From: Xanthoparmelia taractica | Taxonomy: Eukaryota > Ascomycota > Lecanoromycetes > Lecanorales > Parmeliaceae | Reading direction: 5' to 3' | NCBI GenBank assembly: GCA_033085395.1 | Contig: MU853183.1 | Coordinates: 248,001-312,000, forward strand | Length of the DNA: 64,000 bases | Part shown: piece by piece, positions 13,501 through 28,500 of the stretch | Layout: every line of letters starts with the position of its first letter | How positions within the stretch are numbered: the stretch's first letter is position 1 | Translations under genes and position numbers: made by a program | Notes under the pieces: generated by a model | What the model was told of the DNA's origin: nothing | The model's input: only the letters and a program-made list of their open reading frames with translations | Database searches by the model: none

Positions 13501-16500
13501 CGGTTCTTGCAATTTGCGAGTTACACGTTCGATAACCACCTTGAAGAAATCTTCACGACACTCCAACGCGGCGGTACGGTCTGCGTGCCTTCAGATCAAG
13601 ACCGCTTGAATGATCTCTCGGGCGCTGTATCGAGGCTTGGAGTGAATTTCATGAGTCTGACACCAACTGTTGCCACTTATCTTAACCCAGCCGAGATGCC
13701 AACCGTCAAGACGCTGGGTTTGGGTGGTGAGGCTTTGACAAAAGCAGTGCTGGAGGTCTGGGGAGACAAAGTCATAATCAACAATGAGTACGGGCCGTCT
13801 GAGTGCTCAATCAATTCCACCCTGGCACTCAACCTTGGAAAGTCGAGCGATCCGTCTAATATCGGGCGCTCTGTTGGAAGTGTCTCCTGGATTGTTGATT
13901 CATCAGACTATAACCGTCTCGTCGCAATCGGTTGTGAGGGTGAATTGTTGATTGAGGGCCCCATACTCTCTCGAGGTTATCTCAACAATGCAGAGAGGAC
14001 TTCGCAGGCCTTCATCGAAGATCCGGAGTGGGCGATAAGCTTTGACGTTGGTAGAAACCGAGGCCGTCGTCGCATGTACAAGACAGGAGATCTAGTGCGA
14101 TACAATTCTGATGGGACTATATCCTATGTCGGTCGCAAGGATCAGCAAATCAAGCTGCACGGCCAGAGAATCGAGCTAGGCGAAATTGAGTATCACGTGC
14201 GAACCCACATGGAAGCTGATTGGCAGTATGCGGTCGAATTGATCAAGCCTGGCGACAGCCCAGGTAGCACGAAAGCTCTAGCCCTTTTTGTATGCCCTCA
14301 GGAGGATGATCGTGTTGCTGCTACCGTGCCAGAAAACGGACTATTGCCATTGTCTACCTCACTCCTGGGTACTTTCAAGAACCTTGAGGCTTCTTTAATA
14401 AAGAAACTCCCGAAGCACATGGTGCCTGCATTGTACATTCCATTGGCGAGACTTCCCCTTTCAAGCTCGGGGAAACTTGATAGAAAGAAGCTGCATGACC
14501 ATGCAAGAGCCATGACGGAGAGTCAAGTGGTGATGTTCAGGCTTGCCGGCGACAGTGGTAGAGAACCATCAACTGATATCGAAAAGACTCTAGCCGGCTT
14601 GTGGGAGTCTGTGCTGCGTCTCGATGCGGGATCGATCGGCATGGATGCTCACTTTTTTAGATTGGGAGGTGACTCAATCGCAGCGATTCGCCTTGTCACT
14701 GCAGCAAGGTCCAAGGGAGTCGGGCTTACATTTGCTGGCATTTTCCGCAATGCGACGCTATCTGGAATGTCAAAGAATGCCTCCTTTTCTGACGCCGTCA
14801 ACTCGGGATCCCCACAGGATGGTCCACAGCCGTTCGCTCTTCTGCCTGCCACCGTACCCACTGCTCGGATCGTTAGCGAGGTAGCACATCTTTGTAAGAT
14901 TGATGAGACAAGTGTTGAGGACATATACCCTTGTACCTCAATCCAAGAAGGCTTGATTGCCTTGAGCAGTAAACAGCCTGGTGCCTACGTCGCTCAAAAT
15001 GTGTACCGTCTTACTTCTATGGACATTCCAAAATTCCAAAAAGCTTGGGAGGCCGTCACAGCCTCAGAGAGTATTTTACGGACCCGCATCGTTTACACGG
15101 AGTCGTTGGGATTCCTCCAGGTTGTTGTCAGGGAATCGATCGAATGGTCTGAACCAAGAAGCTTGGAGGATGCATCAATCACCGAAAGGATGAAGCCAGC
15201 CTATAATGGGGCTAAGCTTACAGGGTATTCAATCATCAACAATGATTCCAAGGGTGCCTTATTTGTGTGGACTTGCCATCACGCTCTATACGATGGATGG
15301 TCGAGCGAACTGATTTTGGACAAGGTCCAAAGATACTACAAGGGATCTGAAATCGTTAGCTCGGTCAAAAATACAACGTATTCAGCTTTCATTCAATACC
15401 TTTCAGGCGTGGATCCTACACTATCAGATAGCTTTTGGCAAGCCAAACTCGAAGGCACGACCTCGCCCCAGTTCCCAGTGCTACCAAGACCGACTTATGA
15501 ACCACATGTCACAAACAAACTTCTACATACTGCACCCCTTAGTCGAAGACCAGGGATTGAAGTCACTACGCCATCGTTGATCCGCGCGGCATGGGCTTTG
15601 ACCATCTCGGCGTACTCAAATTCAGACGACATTGTCTTCGCTGAAACTGTGACTGGTCGCGATGCTCCGGTTTCAGGCATTGTCGACTTGATCGGCCCGA
15701 CATTTGCAACAATCCCGGTACGAGTGCAGACTCGACGTGACCTCAAGATCGCCGAGTATCTGAACTATCTCCAGAATGGATTCACGGAAGCAATGCAGTA
15801 CCAGCATGCGGGTCTTCAGCGAATCAAGCGAATCAGCTCTGACACGGCCAAAGCTTGCGAATTCCAAAACCTGATCGCCATCAACACTGAACCGCCTCAT
15901 GCCGGCATCGATTTCTGGCAAGCGGAGAACGTGGAGACTGATGATTTCTTCACTTACGCGCTTACGGTCTCTTTTGATGTTGGCTCCACGGGAGTGGAGA
16001 TGAGCGCGCATTACGATCCTGCCGTTCTTCCTGAGTGGCACCTAAGGAGACTAGTCCGTTACTTCGAATCTGCCATGACACGGCTCAATTCAACGGATGG
16101 GGTCTCTATGACATTAGGCGGTGTTAGAACTATACATGATGAAGACCGTGCTTGCATACAGCAATGGAACTCCAAACTACCAGTGTCCGTTGACAGATGT
16201 ATCCATGAGTCAATCCATGGCAAAGTACAAGTTTCATCTCAATCAACTCAGGCAATCTGCTCATGGGATGCTCAACTCACTTATCGGGAGCTGGAAGATC
16301 GGGCTACCACATTCGCGCACCATCTGCGCGAGCTTGGGATAGGTACTCAATCCTATGTACCCATCTGCTTTGAGAAATCTGCATTGACCATCATTGTCAT
16401 GCTGGCGGTTTTGAAAGTAGGAGCAGCCTTCGTGGCGATCGATGGGGGATCTCCAAAGGCACGCCTGCAGAGTATTGTGGCGGATGTTGAGGCTAAGTTT

Positions 16501-19500
16501 ATACTCTGCTCGCCAAAGTATGAAGAACTTTGTCACTCTCTGGGTACTCAGACAGCTGTCGTTGACCTTGAGATGATCACCCGTGCCGCCCGAGCGTCCA
16601 AGCCTCTACCAACCTGCGCGAGTAGTGATGTTGCATACATCGTATTCACAAGCGGCTCAACAGGAAAACCCAAGGGCACCTTGGTCTCTCATGGCGCTTT
16701 TGTCAGTGGGGCACTCGCCCATGGGCCGGCAATGCAAATGTCGTCAAAATCTCGGGTGCTTCAATTTGCATCCTATACCTTTGATGCGTCCATTGTCGAA
16801 ATATTCACTACACTAATCCTAGGGGGTTGCATCTGTGTCCCTGACGACAAAGCTAGACTGAACGAACCAGCGAAGGTCATCAATGACATGAAAGTCAATT
16901 GGGCACTGCTTACCCCATCTTTTGCTCAGATGATCTCGCCGAATGATGTCCCTTGCTTGGAAAATCTAATCCTTGGTGGAGAGGCTATGTCGCAAAATCA
17001 TCTTGCTACCTGGGCTGATCATACACATCTTATCAATGCATATGGTCCGAGTGAGTGTGCAGTCGTTGCTACTGTGAATAGCCATGTTTCTTCGACTTCA
17101 AGCCCGTCGAACATAGGCAGAGCGGTCGGAGGTCGCTGCTTCATTGCTGATCAGCACGACCCTAACGAGCTAGTATCCGTTGGTGCAATTGGTGAGCTTT
17201 TGGTCGAGGGCCCTATTCTGGCGCGTGGTTATCTCAAGGAACCTGTGAAGACGGAACAAGCATTTCTTCGCAACCCCAAATGGATCCAAGACTTTTACCC
17301 CAATCAACGCTCAGCGGTGCATATGGTCTACAGAACGGGGGATCTTGTCAAGTATGCTCAGGATGGCTCTATCCTTTATCTTGGCCGCAAGGACAACCAA
17401 GCGAAACTGCATGGCCAGAGATTGGAACTTGGCGAGGTAGAACATCACCTGGGCCAGGTACCGACAATCCAACATGCACTGGCCGTCATTCCCTCTCGCG
17501 GTCTCTTCGAGAAAAAGTTGGTAGCGGTACTTTCCTTTAAACAGAAGTTGGAATCCGGTACAACGCACGATGGTCTCTGCTTGATTGCCAGGAAAGAAGC
17601 AGAGCCTCATGTTCGCGGCGTGCGGGATTACGTCTCAAATCGCCTGCCACCATACATGATCCCTTCTAATTGGGTAGCTCTGCAAGATATTCCTCTGCTA
17701 CCAAGCGGAAAGCTGGACCGGAGACGGATGACAACGCTGGTGGAAAATATGCCGGAAAATGTCTATCGCGAACTCTCAGGAACCGAGTCTGAAGATGCCA
17801 ATGTTCAAGGCTCCGAACTGGAGCAACGGCTCCAGTTGGTCTGGTCTAAGATCCTACATTTGCCAGTTGAGCAAATTGGGCTCGACAAGAATTTCCTCTA
17901 CCTCGGTGGTGATTCCATCTCTGCTTTGCAGGTTGCGTCACAATGTCGCACTGAGGGTCTGGGTGTGACTGTTCAGGACATCATGCGTAGTCAGTCTATC
18001 TCCCAATTAGCTGAACGCGTTACTTTGCCACGGAGTGCCGAGTATGGTGTTGAGGAATTTGACAAGGTGTTTGACCTATCTCCAATCCAGCAACTGTTCT
18101 TCGACTGGGTGGGCGATGATTTCAATCACTTCAACCAGAGTATCATGTTGAAATTGACCGAAAGACAAAATGCGGACAAGGTCTCTGCGGCAGTCAAGGC
18201 TCTGGCTAACTCTCACTCCATGCTGAGAGCGCACTTTGAGCGGCAGTTTGACGGTCGGTGGGCACAAAGACTGGACAAAAACGCTTCCGACTCGTACCGA
18301 TTCACTGCGCATGCCGGCACCTTTTCATCCGGACAAATAACTTCTGTCGTAGAACAAACCCAGAAGAGCCTAGATATTCAACATGGACCGATCTTTGCAG
18401 TCGACCTCTTTGAATTCGAAGAATCTAATTCGCAGGCCCTTTCAATAGTTATCCATCATCTCGTCGTTGATATTGTCTCCTGGGGTACCATACTCGAGGA
18501 TCTTGAGGCTCTGCTTGTCTCAGGGAAAGTGTCGACCCAGCCCTCACTTCCGTTTCAGACCTGGTCCCGCCTTCAAATTGAACATTCGCTGTCGAAACCT
18601 CCATTAGGAGCACAGGTTTACGGTGATGCCCCTGTAGCCGACTATGCTTACTGGGGTATGCAAGACAAAGCAAATACATACGGCGCTGTCCACAACGTGG
18701 AATTTGCACTGGACCACGAGACCACCATTAATTTGCTCGGCCCGTGTCAACGACCACTTCAGACAGAACTCATTGACGTACTACTCGGCTCCATCCTTTA
18801 CTCCTTCTATCGATCCTTCCCTGACAGAGACTCCGTCCCGACAGTATTCAATGAGGCTCATGGCCGAGAACCCTGGGATCCAAGTCTCGACTTGACTCGT
18901 ACAATTGGCTGGTTCACAACGATTAGCCCTGTTTTCCTCCCAGCTGAAGCTGCTCAAGATTCAAACATCACTAAAGTGATTCGCTGGGTCAAAGATCAAC
19001 GGAGTCGCAATGTAGGGAAAGGGCTTGAATATTTTTCGCATCGTATGTTGACGGAGGAGGGAATAGAGTCCTTTGCTAGCCATTGGCCAATGGAAATCGC
19101 TTTCAACTATCTCGGCCAAGAGAAACAATTCAAGAGAAGTGGAGCGCTACTTCAGCCGTTGGATGGTTTGTCCACGGGACCCGATATTGGGGCGTCGGTC
19201 CCTCGATTCGCACTGTTTGAGATCTCGGCATCAGTCGTTGAGGGAGCGTTGAAAATGTCTTTCAGTTATGCTCGAGACATTCAGCGCCAGGCCGGCATCC
19301 AGCTTTGGGCTTCGGAACTTGAGAAAGCACTGCGACAATCCTCAGAGCGGCTTCTTGAGCTAGAACATCAACCGACGCTAAGCGACTTTCCTCTTCTACC
19401 ACTAGGCTATTCTACTATTGAAACACTCCAGGCCAAACTACCTTCCGTTGGTGTACCGTCCATAGCTAAACTCCAAGATATTCATGGCTGCTCGCCTATG

Positions 19501-22500
19501 CAGCAAGGCTTACTGCTCAGTCAAATAAAAAACGCTGGGCAGTACATGTACCAGTCAATCTTCTCGGTCAGCTCCGTCGATCCGGCCATTCGTGTTGATG
19601 CTGCACGTCTTAGTCGTGCATGGGAGATGGTTGTACAAAAGCATTCAATGCTAAGAACGGTCTTCATGGAAAGCGTGTCCCACGAGGGTCTCATGGATCA
19701 AGCAGTGCTCAAGAGCACCTCCCCCAGGATGTTCTTGATTAACTCCGGGACAGCGACGGCAGTCGGTCTCCTCCGGGAACAGAAACCTCTAGGATATGCA
19801 GAGCCTCAGCCGCATCATCAGTTGACAATCTGCCAAGAGACCGATGGCGCCGTTTTCTGCAAGCTGGAAATGAGCCATGCTCTCTGCGATGGTACCTCGA
19901 TACCAATCATCATACGAGACCTTGGTCAAGCTTACGCTGAGCAACCATCAAAACCGAAAGAGGCGATGCGCTATAGTCAGTACATATCTCACATTCAACG
20001 TACCTCTCGCGACGAGGACGTTGCTTATTGGCGTCGCTATTTGGACAATGTCGAGCCATGCTACTTCCCAGCCTTAGCGGATGGTAAGAGAGACGAGAGA
20101 GAGCTGCGCACACTCGAGCTCAATATTGAAGACACTCCTAAATTACAATCGTTCTGTGCCCAGCATAGTGTGACTCTTTCGAACGTACTACAGCTTGCTT
20201 GGTCGTTAGTTCTTCGAGCCTACACCGGTAACGAAAACGTCTGCTTTGGCTACCTCAGCTCCGGTCGGGACGTCCCGCTTGAAGGCATCCATGATGCAGT
20301 AGGGCTGTTCATCTCGATGCTGGTATGTCGAATAGGTCTCAGCAACGATCTACAGGTAGGCAATGCCCTAAAGCAGATTCAAGGAGACTATACGCAAAGC
20401 ATGGCCCACCAGGCCTTCTCGCTTGGTGACATGCAACATGAGTTGCAGCTTTCCGGAAAGTCGCTCTTTAACACTGCCTTCACTTTCCAGAGACGCTCTG
20501 ATGGGAACAATGAGACGGACCAGCAGCTGAAATTCGATGTCATGGAAGCTTATGATCCTTCCGAGTATGATTTCACAGTCAACATAGAATCCCACAAAGA
20601 TGACATTGTGGTTCACTTCAATTACTGGACGGACTTCGTCAGCAATGCTCAAGCTAAAAATGTATCTGACACTTTCAGTCAGGTCCTACGTTCCATTATC
20701 CGGCCTAAGCAACCAGAACAGACAGTTGGAGCTATCCAATTCTGCAGCGAGGCCCACAAAAAGCAAGTCTTCGAGTGGAATCAAAAGCCTCTTCCGTTGG
20801 TGGATCAGTGTGTCCACGAAGTAATCCGTCATCAGTCACAGTCTCTACCGCCGAACACCCCTGCAGTATGCTCATGGGACGGAGAGCTTACCTACACGGA
20901 GCTCATGTTGCTCGCAAAACGGCTTTCTCATCGCCTTGCAGCACTGGGGGTTGGACCTGAAGTTTACGTGCCTATCTGTTTCGAGAAGTCATCATGGGCC
21001 GTTGTGGCGATGCTAGGAATACTCTTGGCTGGCGGAGCATTCGTTCCTCTCGAACCGACTCATCCTGAAAGTCGGATCAAGTTCATCATGGATGATGTCA
21101 AGGCGAGAATCGTCTTGACGTCTTTGAAGCACGTGGAGAAATTTAAGAGCTTCACTGAAGTTGCGACTATCGTCGTGGATGGACACTTGACTAACGAGGC
21201 TGAATCTGTGATAGAGAGTACCATGTCAATGCCGAACCCGGACAACGCAGCATATTTGATCTTTACAAGTGGGACTACGGGCTTGCCTAAGGGTACTATC
21301 GTCTCGCACCGTGCATTCGCAACAGGGGCTACTGAGCATGCACCTGAGATCCTTATGACAAGATCTTCACGTGTCTTACAATTCTCTAATCTCTGCTTTG
21401 ACGCTTCCATTATGGAAATCCTCACCTCTCTGATCACTGGTGCTTGTGTTTGTATTCCGAGCGATGAGGAGCGTATGAACAACATCTCTGGCGCAATAAG
21501 TCGCATGTCGGTCAACTGGACGCTCTTGACGCCCTCAGTAGCGAAGGTTCTGAAGCCGGAGCAGGTACCGAGCTTGAAAGTTTTAGTGACGGGAGGCGAA
21601 GCAATGCAAGCAGGACACATTGCCAAGTGGGTCGGGAAGACCAGCATTGTGAACGCATACGGACCCTCAGAGTGCGCTGTGATTGCAACGACGAGCATCA
21701 AAGTGAATGAGCAAGGCCATGTGCTGAACAATGATCCTGCTGTGATTGGCCACGCTGTAGGGTGTAGAAGTTGGGTCTTGGATCCGCAGGATCATGATCG
21801 ACTTATGCCTATTGGCAGTGTTGGGGAGCTTGTTCTTCAGGGAAACACTGTCGCGCGTGGGTATTTGAACAATGAAGAGAAGACTCTGAAAGCGTTTGTC
21901 CCTGTTCCAAGCTGGATGGCGATTGGTGTCCACGATGTGGCTGGTGGCCGGGCCAAAATGATCTACAAAACAGGTGATCTGGTGCGGTACAATTCAGATG
22001 GGAATATTGTCTATATCTCCCGAAAGGACAGTCAGATCAAGCTCAATGGCCTACGAATTGAACTAGGAGAGATCGAGCATCATGTGAAGCAGAATGTACC
22101 TGGCGATCTCCAGACTGCGGTCGAGATGGTCGCTCCAGCGGGCCAACAGTCCCTCTTGGCAATGTTCTTCGCCTCGTCACACTACGAAACAAGCTCACAG
22201 CCTGTACATGCCGATAAGGATCCCCTACTGCTGCAGATGTCCGATGCCGCCATCTCACTGTGCAAGGCTCTCAAAGCCAGCCTTGCTGGAGCGATCCCTG
22301 CCTATATGATCCCATCTCTGTTCATTCCTCTCTCTCAAATGCCGTGGACTGCTTCGGGAAAGCTCGACAGGCTCAGATTGGCCAAGATAGTTCTATCGCT
22401 GTCGAAAGATGAAACAGCGCCATTCAAGCTTGCAAGTGCGACCAACAAGCGAGATCCAACTACCGATATGGAGAAGAAGCTTCGTTCACTATGGGAAACG

Positions 22501-25500
22501 GTACTGAGTCTCGAGCCTGCGTCCGCTACTCTCGATGACAGCTTCTTTGTACTTGGTGGGGATAGTGTGCAAGCTATGAGACTCGTTGCTGCAGCTCGAG
22601 CCGAGAAAATCTCGTTGAGCGTGCTGGACATCTTCCGTGCTCCAAGCCTCGCTGAGATGGCGAAAGCTTGCAGCGCCTTGGAGGAGGAGGACCAAACGGA
22701 GCTCAAGCAATTTGGCTTGCTCACTGATGTCGAATCACTCGATCAATTGCTCGATGAGATCGTAGCACAGTGCCGCGTGGAGAAGGAAGAATTGGCCGAT
22801 GCGTACCCCTGCAGTGCTCTTCAAGAAGGTCTCATCACCCTGTCTATCAAACAGCCTGGTGCTTATGTTGCTCACAACATCTTCCGCCTGCCTGAAGCGG
22901 TTGACATTGCGCAGTTCAAGGCCGTGTGGGCGAAGGCGGTAGAAGATATGGACATCTTGCGAACTCGAATCGTCCATACTAGCATGTCGACCTTCGTCCA
23001 AGTCGTTTTGAAGCAGGAAAAAATCGAGTGGTACACGGCCAACAGCACACTAGATGCCACTAATGCAGCCCTACAGCTTCCGGAACACAGCGGTTCTCCA
23101 CTCATGCGATTTACAATCGTTGACACCAACGATGAAGGAGGAGATCGCTACTTTGTGTGGTCAATTCACCATGCGCTCTACGATGGTTGGAGTATGCCGA
23201 GAATGCTACAGAGGGTGGAAGACATCTACTTTGAAGAGACACCCGTTTCGCCAAAAGTTCCCTACTCACACTTCATCAAATATCTCAAAAGTACTGATAG
23301 CCAAGCGTGCGATCGATTTTGGCAATCTAAATTTGACGGTCTACAGTCTCTGCATTTCCCCAAGGTCTCGTCCTTGGATGCAGACCAAGACACTCAAGCT
23401 GCGACATTGAAGTACACTGTGCGGCTACCAGAAATGCCAAAAGGTACGGGCTTTACACTGCCGGTCATGATCAGAGCCGCGTGGGCCATTCTGCTATCTT
23501 CACACACCGGAAGCGAAGACGTAGTGTTCGGTGAGACTATGACCGGGCGCGATGTTCCCGTTGATGGTATCATCGATATGCTAGGACCCACTTTGACCAC
23601 TGTGCCCACAAGAATCCAAGTAAACAGCTCATTGACCATCATGGAGTATTTGAAAAAGGTCAATCAGATGGCCGCAGATGTTATTCCGTACCAGCATGTC
23701 GGCCTGCAGCATATTCGCAGACTCAACTCCGAGACAGCAACGGCTAGTGACTTTCAGAATCTGCTCGTGATCCAGACGGCTGGAGCGCAAGGTGATTCTA
23801 AAATGTGGGACCCCGTCAACAGTGGAGTTGGTTCGAACTTCTTCACGTATCCGCTCGTCGTGGAGTGCACTGCGGATGCATCCAGTATGCACGTGGATGC
23901 CCACTATAATGGAAGCGTCATCAGCGAATGGCATGTCGAGCGGCTGGTCCGCCAACTCGAGTCTATCTTGGGTCAAATTTGTTCCGCCACGTCTACCAAC
24001 GACGTCAAGTTGAGTGATGTGCAGGTAATCAGTGGGGAAGATATCGAGACAATTCGATCCTGGAACAGCTACCAGCCAACCGTGGTCAACAAGTGCATAC
24101 ATGATCTCTTCCTCCAAGAGGCGATGCGCAAACCTCAGTCGCGAGCCGTACACGCTTGGGATGGTGAATTCACCTACGCAGAACTGAAAAATCAGGCTGG
24201 GCGCCTCTCCAACCACCTTAGGCAACTTGGCGTAGCACCTGAAGTCCTTGTACCCTTTTGCACGGACAAATCGCGCTGGGCTCTTGTGGCACAACTTGGT
24301 GTACTCATGGCTGGCGGCGGTATCGTCCCCCTTGATCCTGCGCATCCTTTGACTCGTCACTCGGAGATCATCCAAGATACGAATGCCACCATCTTGCTAT
24401 GCTTTCCCGCGTATCGGGACCGATATACCACCATGGTCCAAACAGTAATCCCTGTTGATGAGCAATCGCTATCCCAATTACCGGTACCCAAACCCTGCGG
24501 CTCATCTGAACTGCAAGCAAATAGCAAGAACACCGCCTACGTCATCTTTACTTCCGGCTCAACTGGACGTCCCAAGGGCGTAGTGGTTGAGCACGAAGCC
24601 TTCTGCACAAGCTCAATGGCCTACTGCGAAGCCATGCTCATGACTCCCACTTCCCGCGTCTTTAACTTCGCTTCCGTTACCTTCGACGTTGGTCTTATGG
24701 AAAATTTGTCGCCTTTGACCATCGGAGCATGCGTCTGCATGCCTAATAACGAAGCGAAAATGACGGACACCGCTGCCGCCATTGACAGTCTTAGTGCCAC
24801 ATGGGCCTTCTTGACCCCGTCCGTCGCCAATCTAATTGACCCGTCTCGCGTCCCATCTCTGAAGACACTCGTGTGCGGAGGCGAGGCAATGTCCAAGGAA
24901 AATGTCATCAAATGGGCTGACCGTGTAACGCTCGTAAACGGATACGGCCCCACCGAAGCAGCTGTCATTTGCGTGGCTAACGGACAGGTATCCAAAGAGA
25001 AAGACCCGTCCAACATTGGCTATGCGCATAGTAATGGGTATGCATGGATCACGGAGCCCGGCAATCATGACCGGCTGGCTCCCTTGGGATGCAGTGGGGA
25101 ACTGCTCATGGAAGGCCCGCTTCTCGCTCGCGAATACCTACATGATAAAGCCAAGACGGATGCAGCGTTCATCACTGATCCAGCTTGGGCTCGACAGTTC
25201 AACGCAGAATCAGCGCCGTCTCGTCGTTTCTATAAGACGGGCGATCTGGTCAAGTATAATGCGGATGGCAGCATTGGCTTCATTGGCAGGAAGGACAATC
25301 AGATCAAGTTGCATGGACAGCGGATCGAGCTTGGCGAGATCGAACATAATATTGAACTCCATGAGAAGATTCAGCACGCTGTCGCACTGCTGCCTAAGGC
25401 TGGAGTATGTAAGAAGCGCCTGGTGGCTGTACTGTCACTGTCTGATTTGTGTGTCGGATCGACGGCGTCGAAAGCTGACAGTTGCGCGCTCCTTTCCGGA

Positions 25501-28500
25501 GAAGATCGCATGAAGACGGCACAAGCTCAATTGAAAGACGTGCGTGAGTTCTTATCTAATCTGATACCTACATACATGATGCCGGCCGTATGGGTGCCGG
25601 TAGGAGCAATACCTATCATGGTTTCCGGCAAGCTGGACAGAAAGAAAGTCGAGAGATGGATCGAGGATCTCGACCAAGCAGCCTACCGACAAATCACGAG
25701 TCAAGAAGACACTACCTATGACGCGGCACCGATTACGGAAACGGTTCAGCAATTGAGGGAGATCTGGGCTTCGGTCTTCAACTTCCCCATCGATAAGATC
25801 GATCCAGGCCAGTCGTTCATGGGCCAGGGTGGCGACTCTCTGATCTCAATGACAATCATCGCTCGCTGCCGCAAGATCGGCATCGTTCTGTCACTGCAGG
25901 AGATTCTGCAGAGTAAGTCTCTGTTCCAGCTTGCTGGGCTGGTGGATTCAAGAGGTCAGTCTTCGAAGACAACCAAGGCTACATTCCATGAAGAACAGAC
26001 CGATCGATCATTTGACCTCTCGCCCGTCCAGAAGATGTACTTTCAGCTCGCGGGGCCACATTGCGATCATACACGCGACGGCCGCTTCAATCAGAGTCAG
26101 CTGCTGCGTATCAAACGCAAAACTGAACCTAACACTGTGCAAAATGCCATTGAAATCATCGTGCAGCAACACTCGATGTTTAGAGCACGGTTCTCCAAGG
26201 ACCAGGCGGGAACTTGGCAACAGCGCATCAGGCCGCTCGCTGCAGGTTCTTACCGCTTCCGCGAGCATCGAGTCGAACATTCGGGCCAGATCTTGCAGTT
26301 GCTAGCTGACAGTCAAACAAGCTTGGACATCGAGGATGGTCCCCTATTTGCTGTCGAGCTGTTCAACACAGTCAAAGATGGACAGATACTCTCGCTGGTC
26401 GCGCATCATCTGATCATAGACGTCGTGTCCTGGAACATCATCCTCCCTCAATTAGAAGACCTACTTACCTTCAGCGTCGAAACGATAGAGAAACCCCTCT
26501 CCTTCCAAGTCTGGTGTGGCTTACAAAACAACCACGCGAGTTCAAGAGACGCCTCACGCGTCAAGAGTGTCCTGCCGTTTAACATCAAGAGAGCGGATAT
26601 GGCCTTTTGGGGCATGGCTGATCGCGCCAACACGTACTCCGACGTCAAGCACGAGTCGTTCCTCCTCGACAGATCTACATCGCAGCTGGCGCTCGGAAAG
26701 TCGAATAGAGCCCTACGTACGCAGCCTGTGGAGATCTTCCAGGCTGCGTTAATACACTCGTTCCGTAGTCTGTTCCCGCAACGCGCCACGCCGACTATCT
26801 TTAACGAAAGCCATGGTCGCGATGCTTGGGACACTACTGTAGACATTACGAGGACTACGGGCTGGTTCACCAGCATTTATCCTCTCCATGTGGCGGCTGA
26901 GAATGAGACGCCGAGCGCTTTTGAAGTGCTGAAACGAGTGAAGGATCTTCGGCGCTCTGTTCCGGCGAACGGAAGGGAGTACTTTGCTCATCGCTACCTG
27001 ACGGCGGATGGACGATGGCGCTTTGGCGATCATATGCCTATGGAGATTATTCTGAATTATACAGGTCAATCGCATCAGGATGAGGAGAGTGATTCTCTAT
27101 TTCTCCCTTTCGAGCTTGCTAAGAATGAGGAGGATCAGACACTCACGGCAGATGTGGGACCCAAAACGACGAGAATGGCATTGTTCGAAATTTCAGTCGC
27201 GGCTAATAATGATCAGATCGGGTTCTCGTTCATGTACAACAAATACATGCGCCATCAGGATGAAATCCGCAAGTGGGTAACGGGGTGTCGAGACACCCTC
27301 AAAAGCCTCGTGGAGGCAATGGCCACTTCCAAACCAGAGCCTACATTGAGCGACTATCCCTTGCTTCCTACCAACTACAGCGGCCTTCGAAAGCACGCCA
27401 CGGATACATTCCAAGAGATCGGCATCTCCAGCTTGGACGAGGTCGAAGACATGTATGTCACGGCGCCTACGCAAGACGGACTGCTCCTCTCACAGATCAG
27501 GAATCCGGACCAGTATGTGAACTACGTGATCTCGGAGGTCCGACTGGCTCAGCAAAATGCGCGAATCGATCCGCAGCGGCTTGCGCGGGCATGGCAGAAG
27601 GTCGTTGATCGTCATCAATCTCTGAGGACGGCGTTCGTCTATAGCGTCTGCAAGGGTCATGCCTTTGACCAGATTGCGCTCAAGCATGCAGATGGCGGCG
27701 CAAAGATCGTTCGTTGTGAGGACTCGGAGTTCGAGAAGGAGTTGGGCAAGGTTTCTTTGAGAGAGGTAAACCGTGTGAGGAGACCGATGCTTCCGCACCA
27801 GCTCACCATTTGCACAACGACGTCGGGTCGGTGCTATACGAAACTTGAGTTGAACCATGCGGTCATCGACGGAGGATCAGGAGCATTGATTACGAGAGAT
27901 TTGGGATTGGCATACCAGGGTTATCTGCCAGAAGGTCCCAAACCACTTTACTCCGACTACGTCAAGTACATCAACAGCCTTGGCGACGGTGCTGGGGTTA
28001 CCTTTTGGAAGACTTACCTGAAGGGGATCGAGCGCTGCCATCTGCAGACTTTGAATCCTACGCTCGGAGCACCGAAACGCTTGAACGCTATCTATTTGGA
28101 TTTTAACCGATTCGCGGAGATGCAAACTTTCTGCAGAGCTAACTCCTTCACGCTTTCCAATGTTATGCTTGCTGCTTGGGGTCTCGTGCTCAGACAGTAC
28201 ACTTCCAAGGCAGACGTCTGTTTCGGCAACCTTACGGCAGGGAGAGATGCGCCGGTGGACGGTATACAAGACTCTGTGGGCGCGTTCATCAATATGCTGG
28301 TCTGCCGCGTGAACTTTGCCCAGTCGGGCTCACTGAAGGACATTATTCGCAATGTACAGAGTGACTACCTCGAGAGTCTGCCGCACCAACACTGCTCGCT
28401 AGCCAAACTTCAACACGATCTTGGTTTCTCTGGAGAACCGTTGTTCAATACGGCCGTCTCGATTCAGAACCAAATCTCGACACGGGATGCGGAGAAGGAG

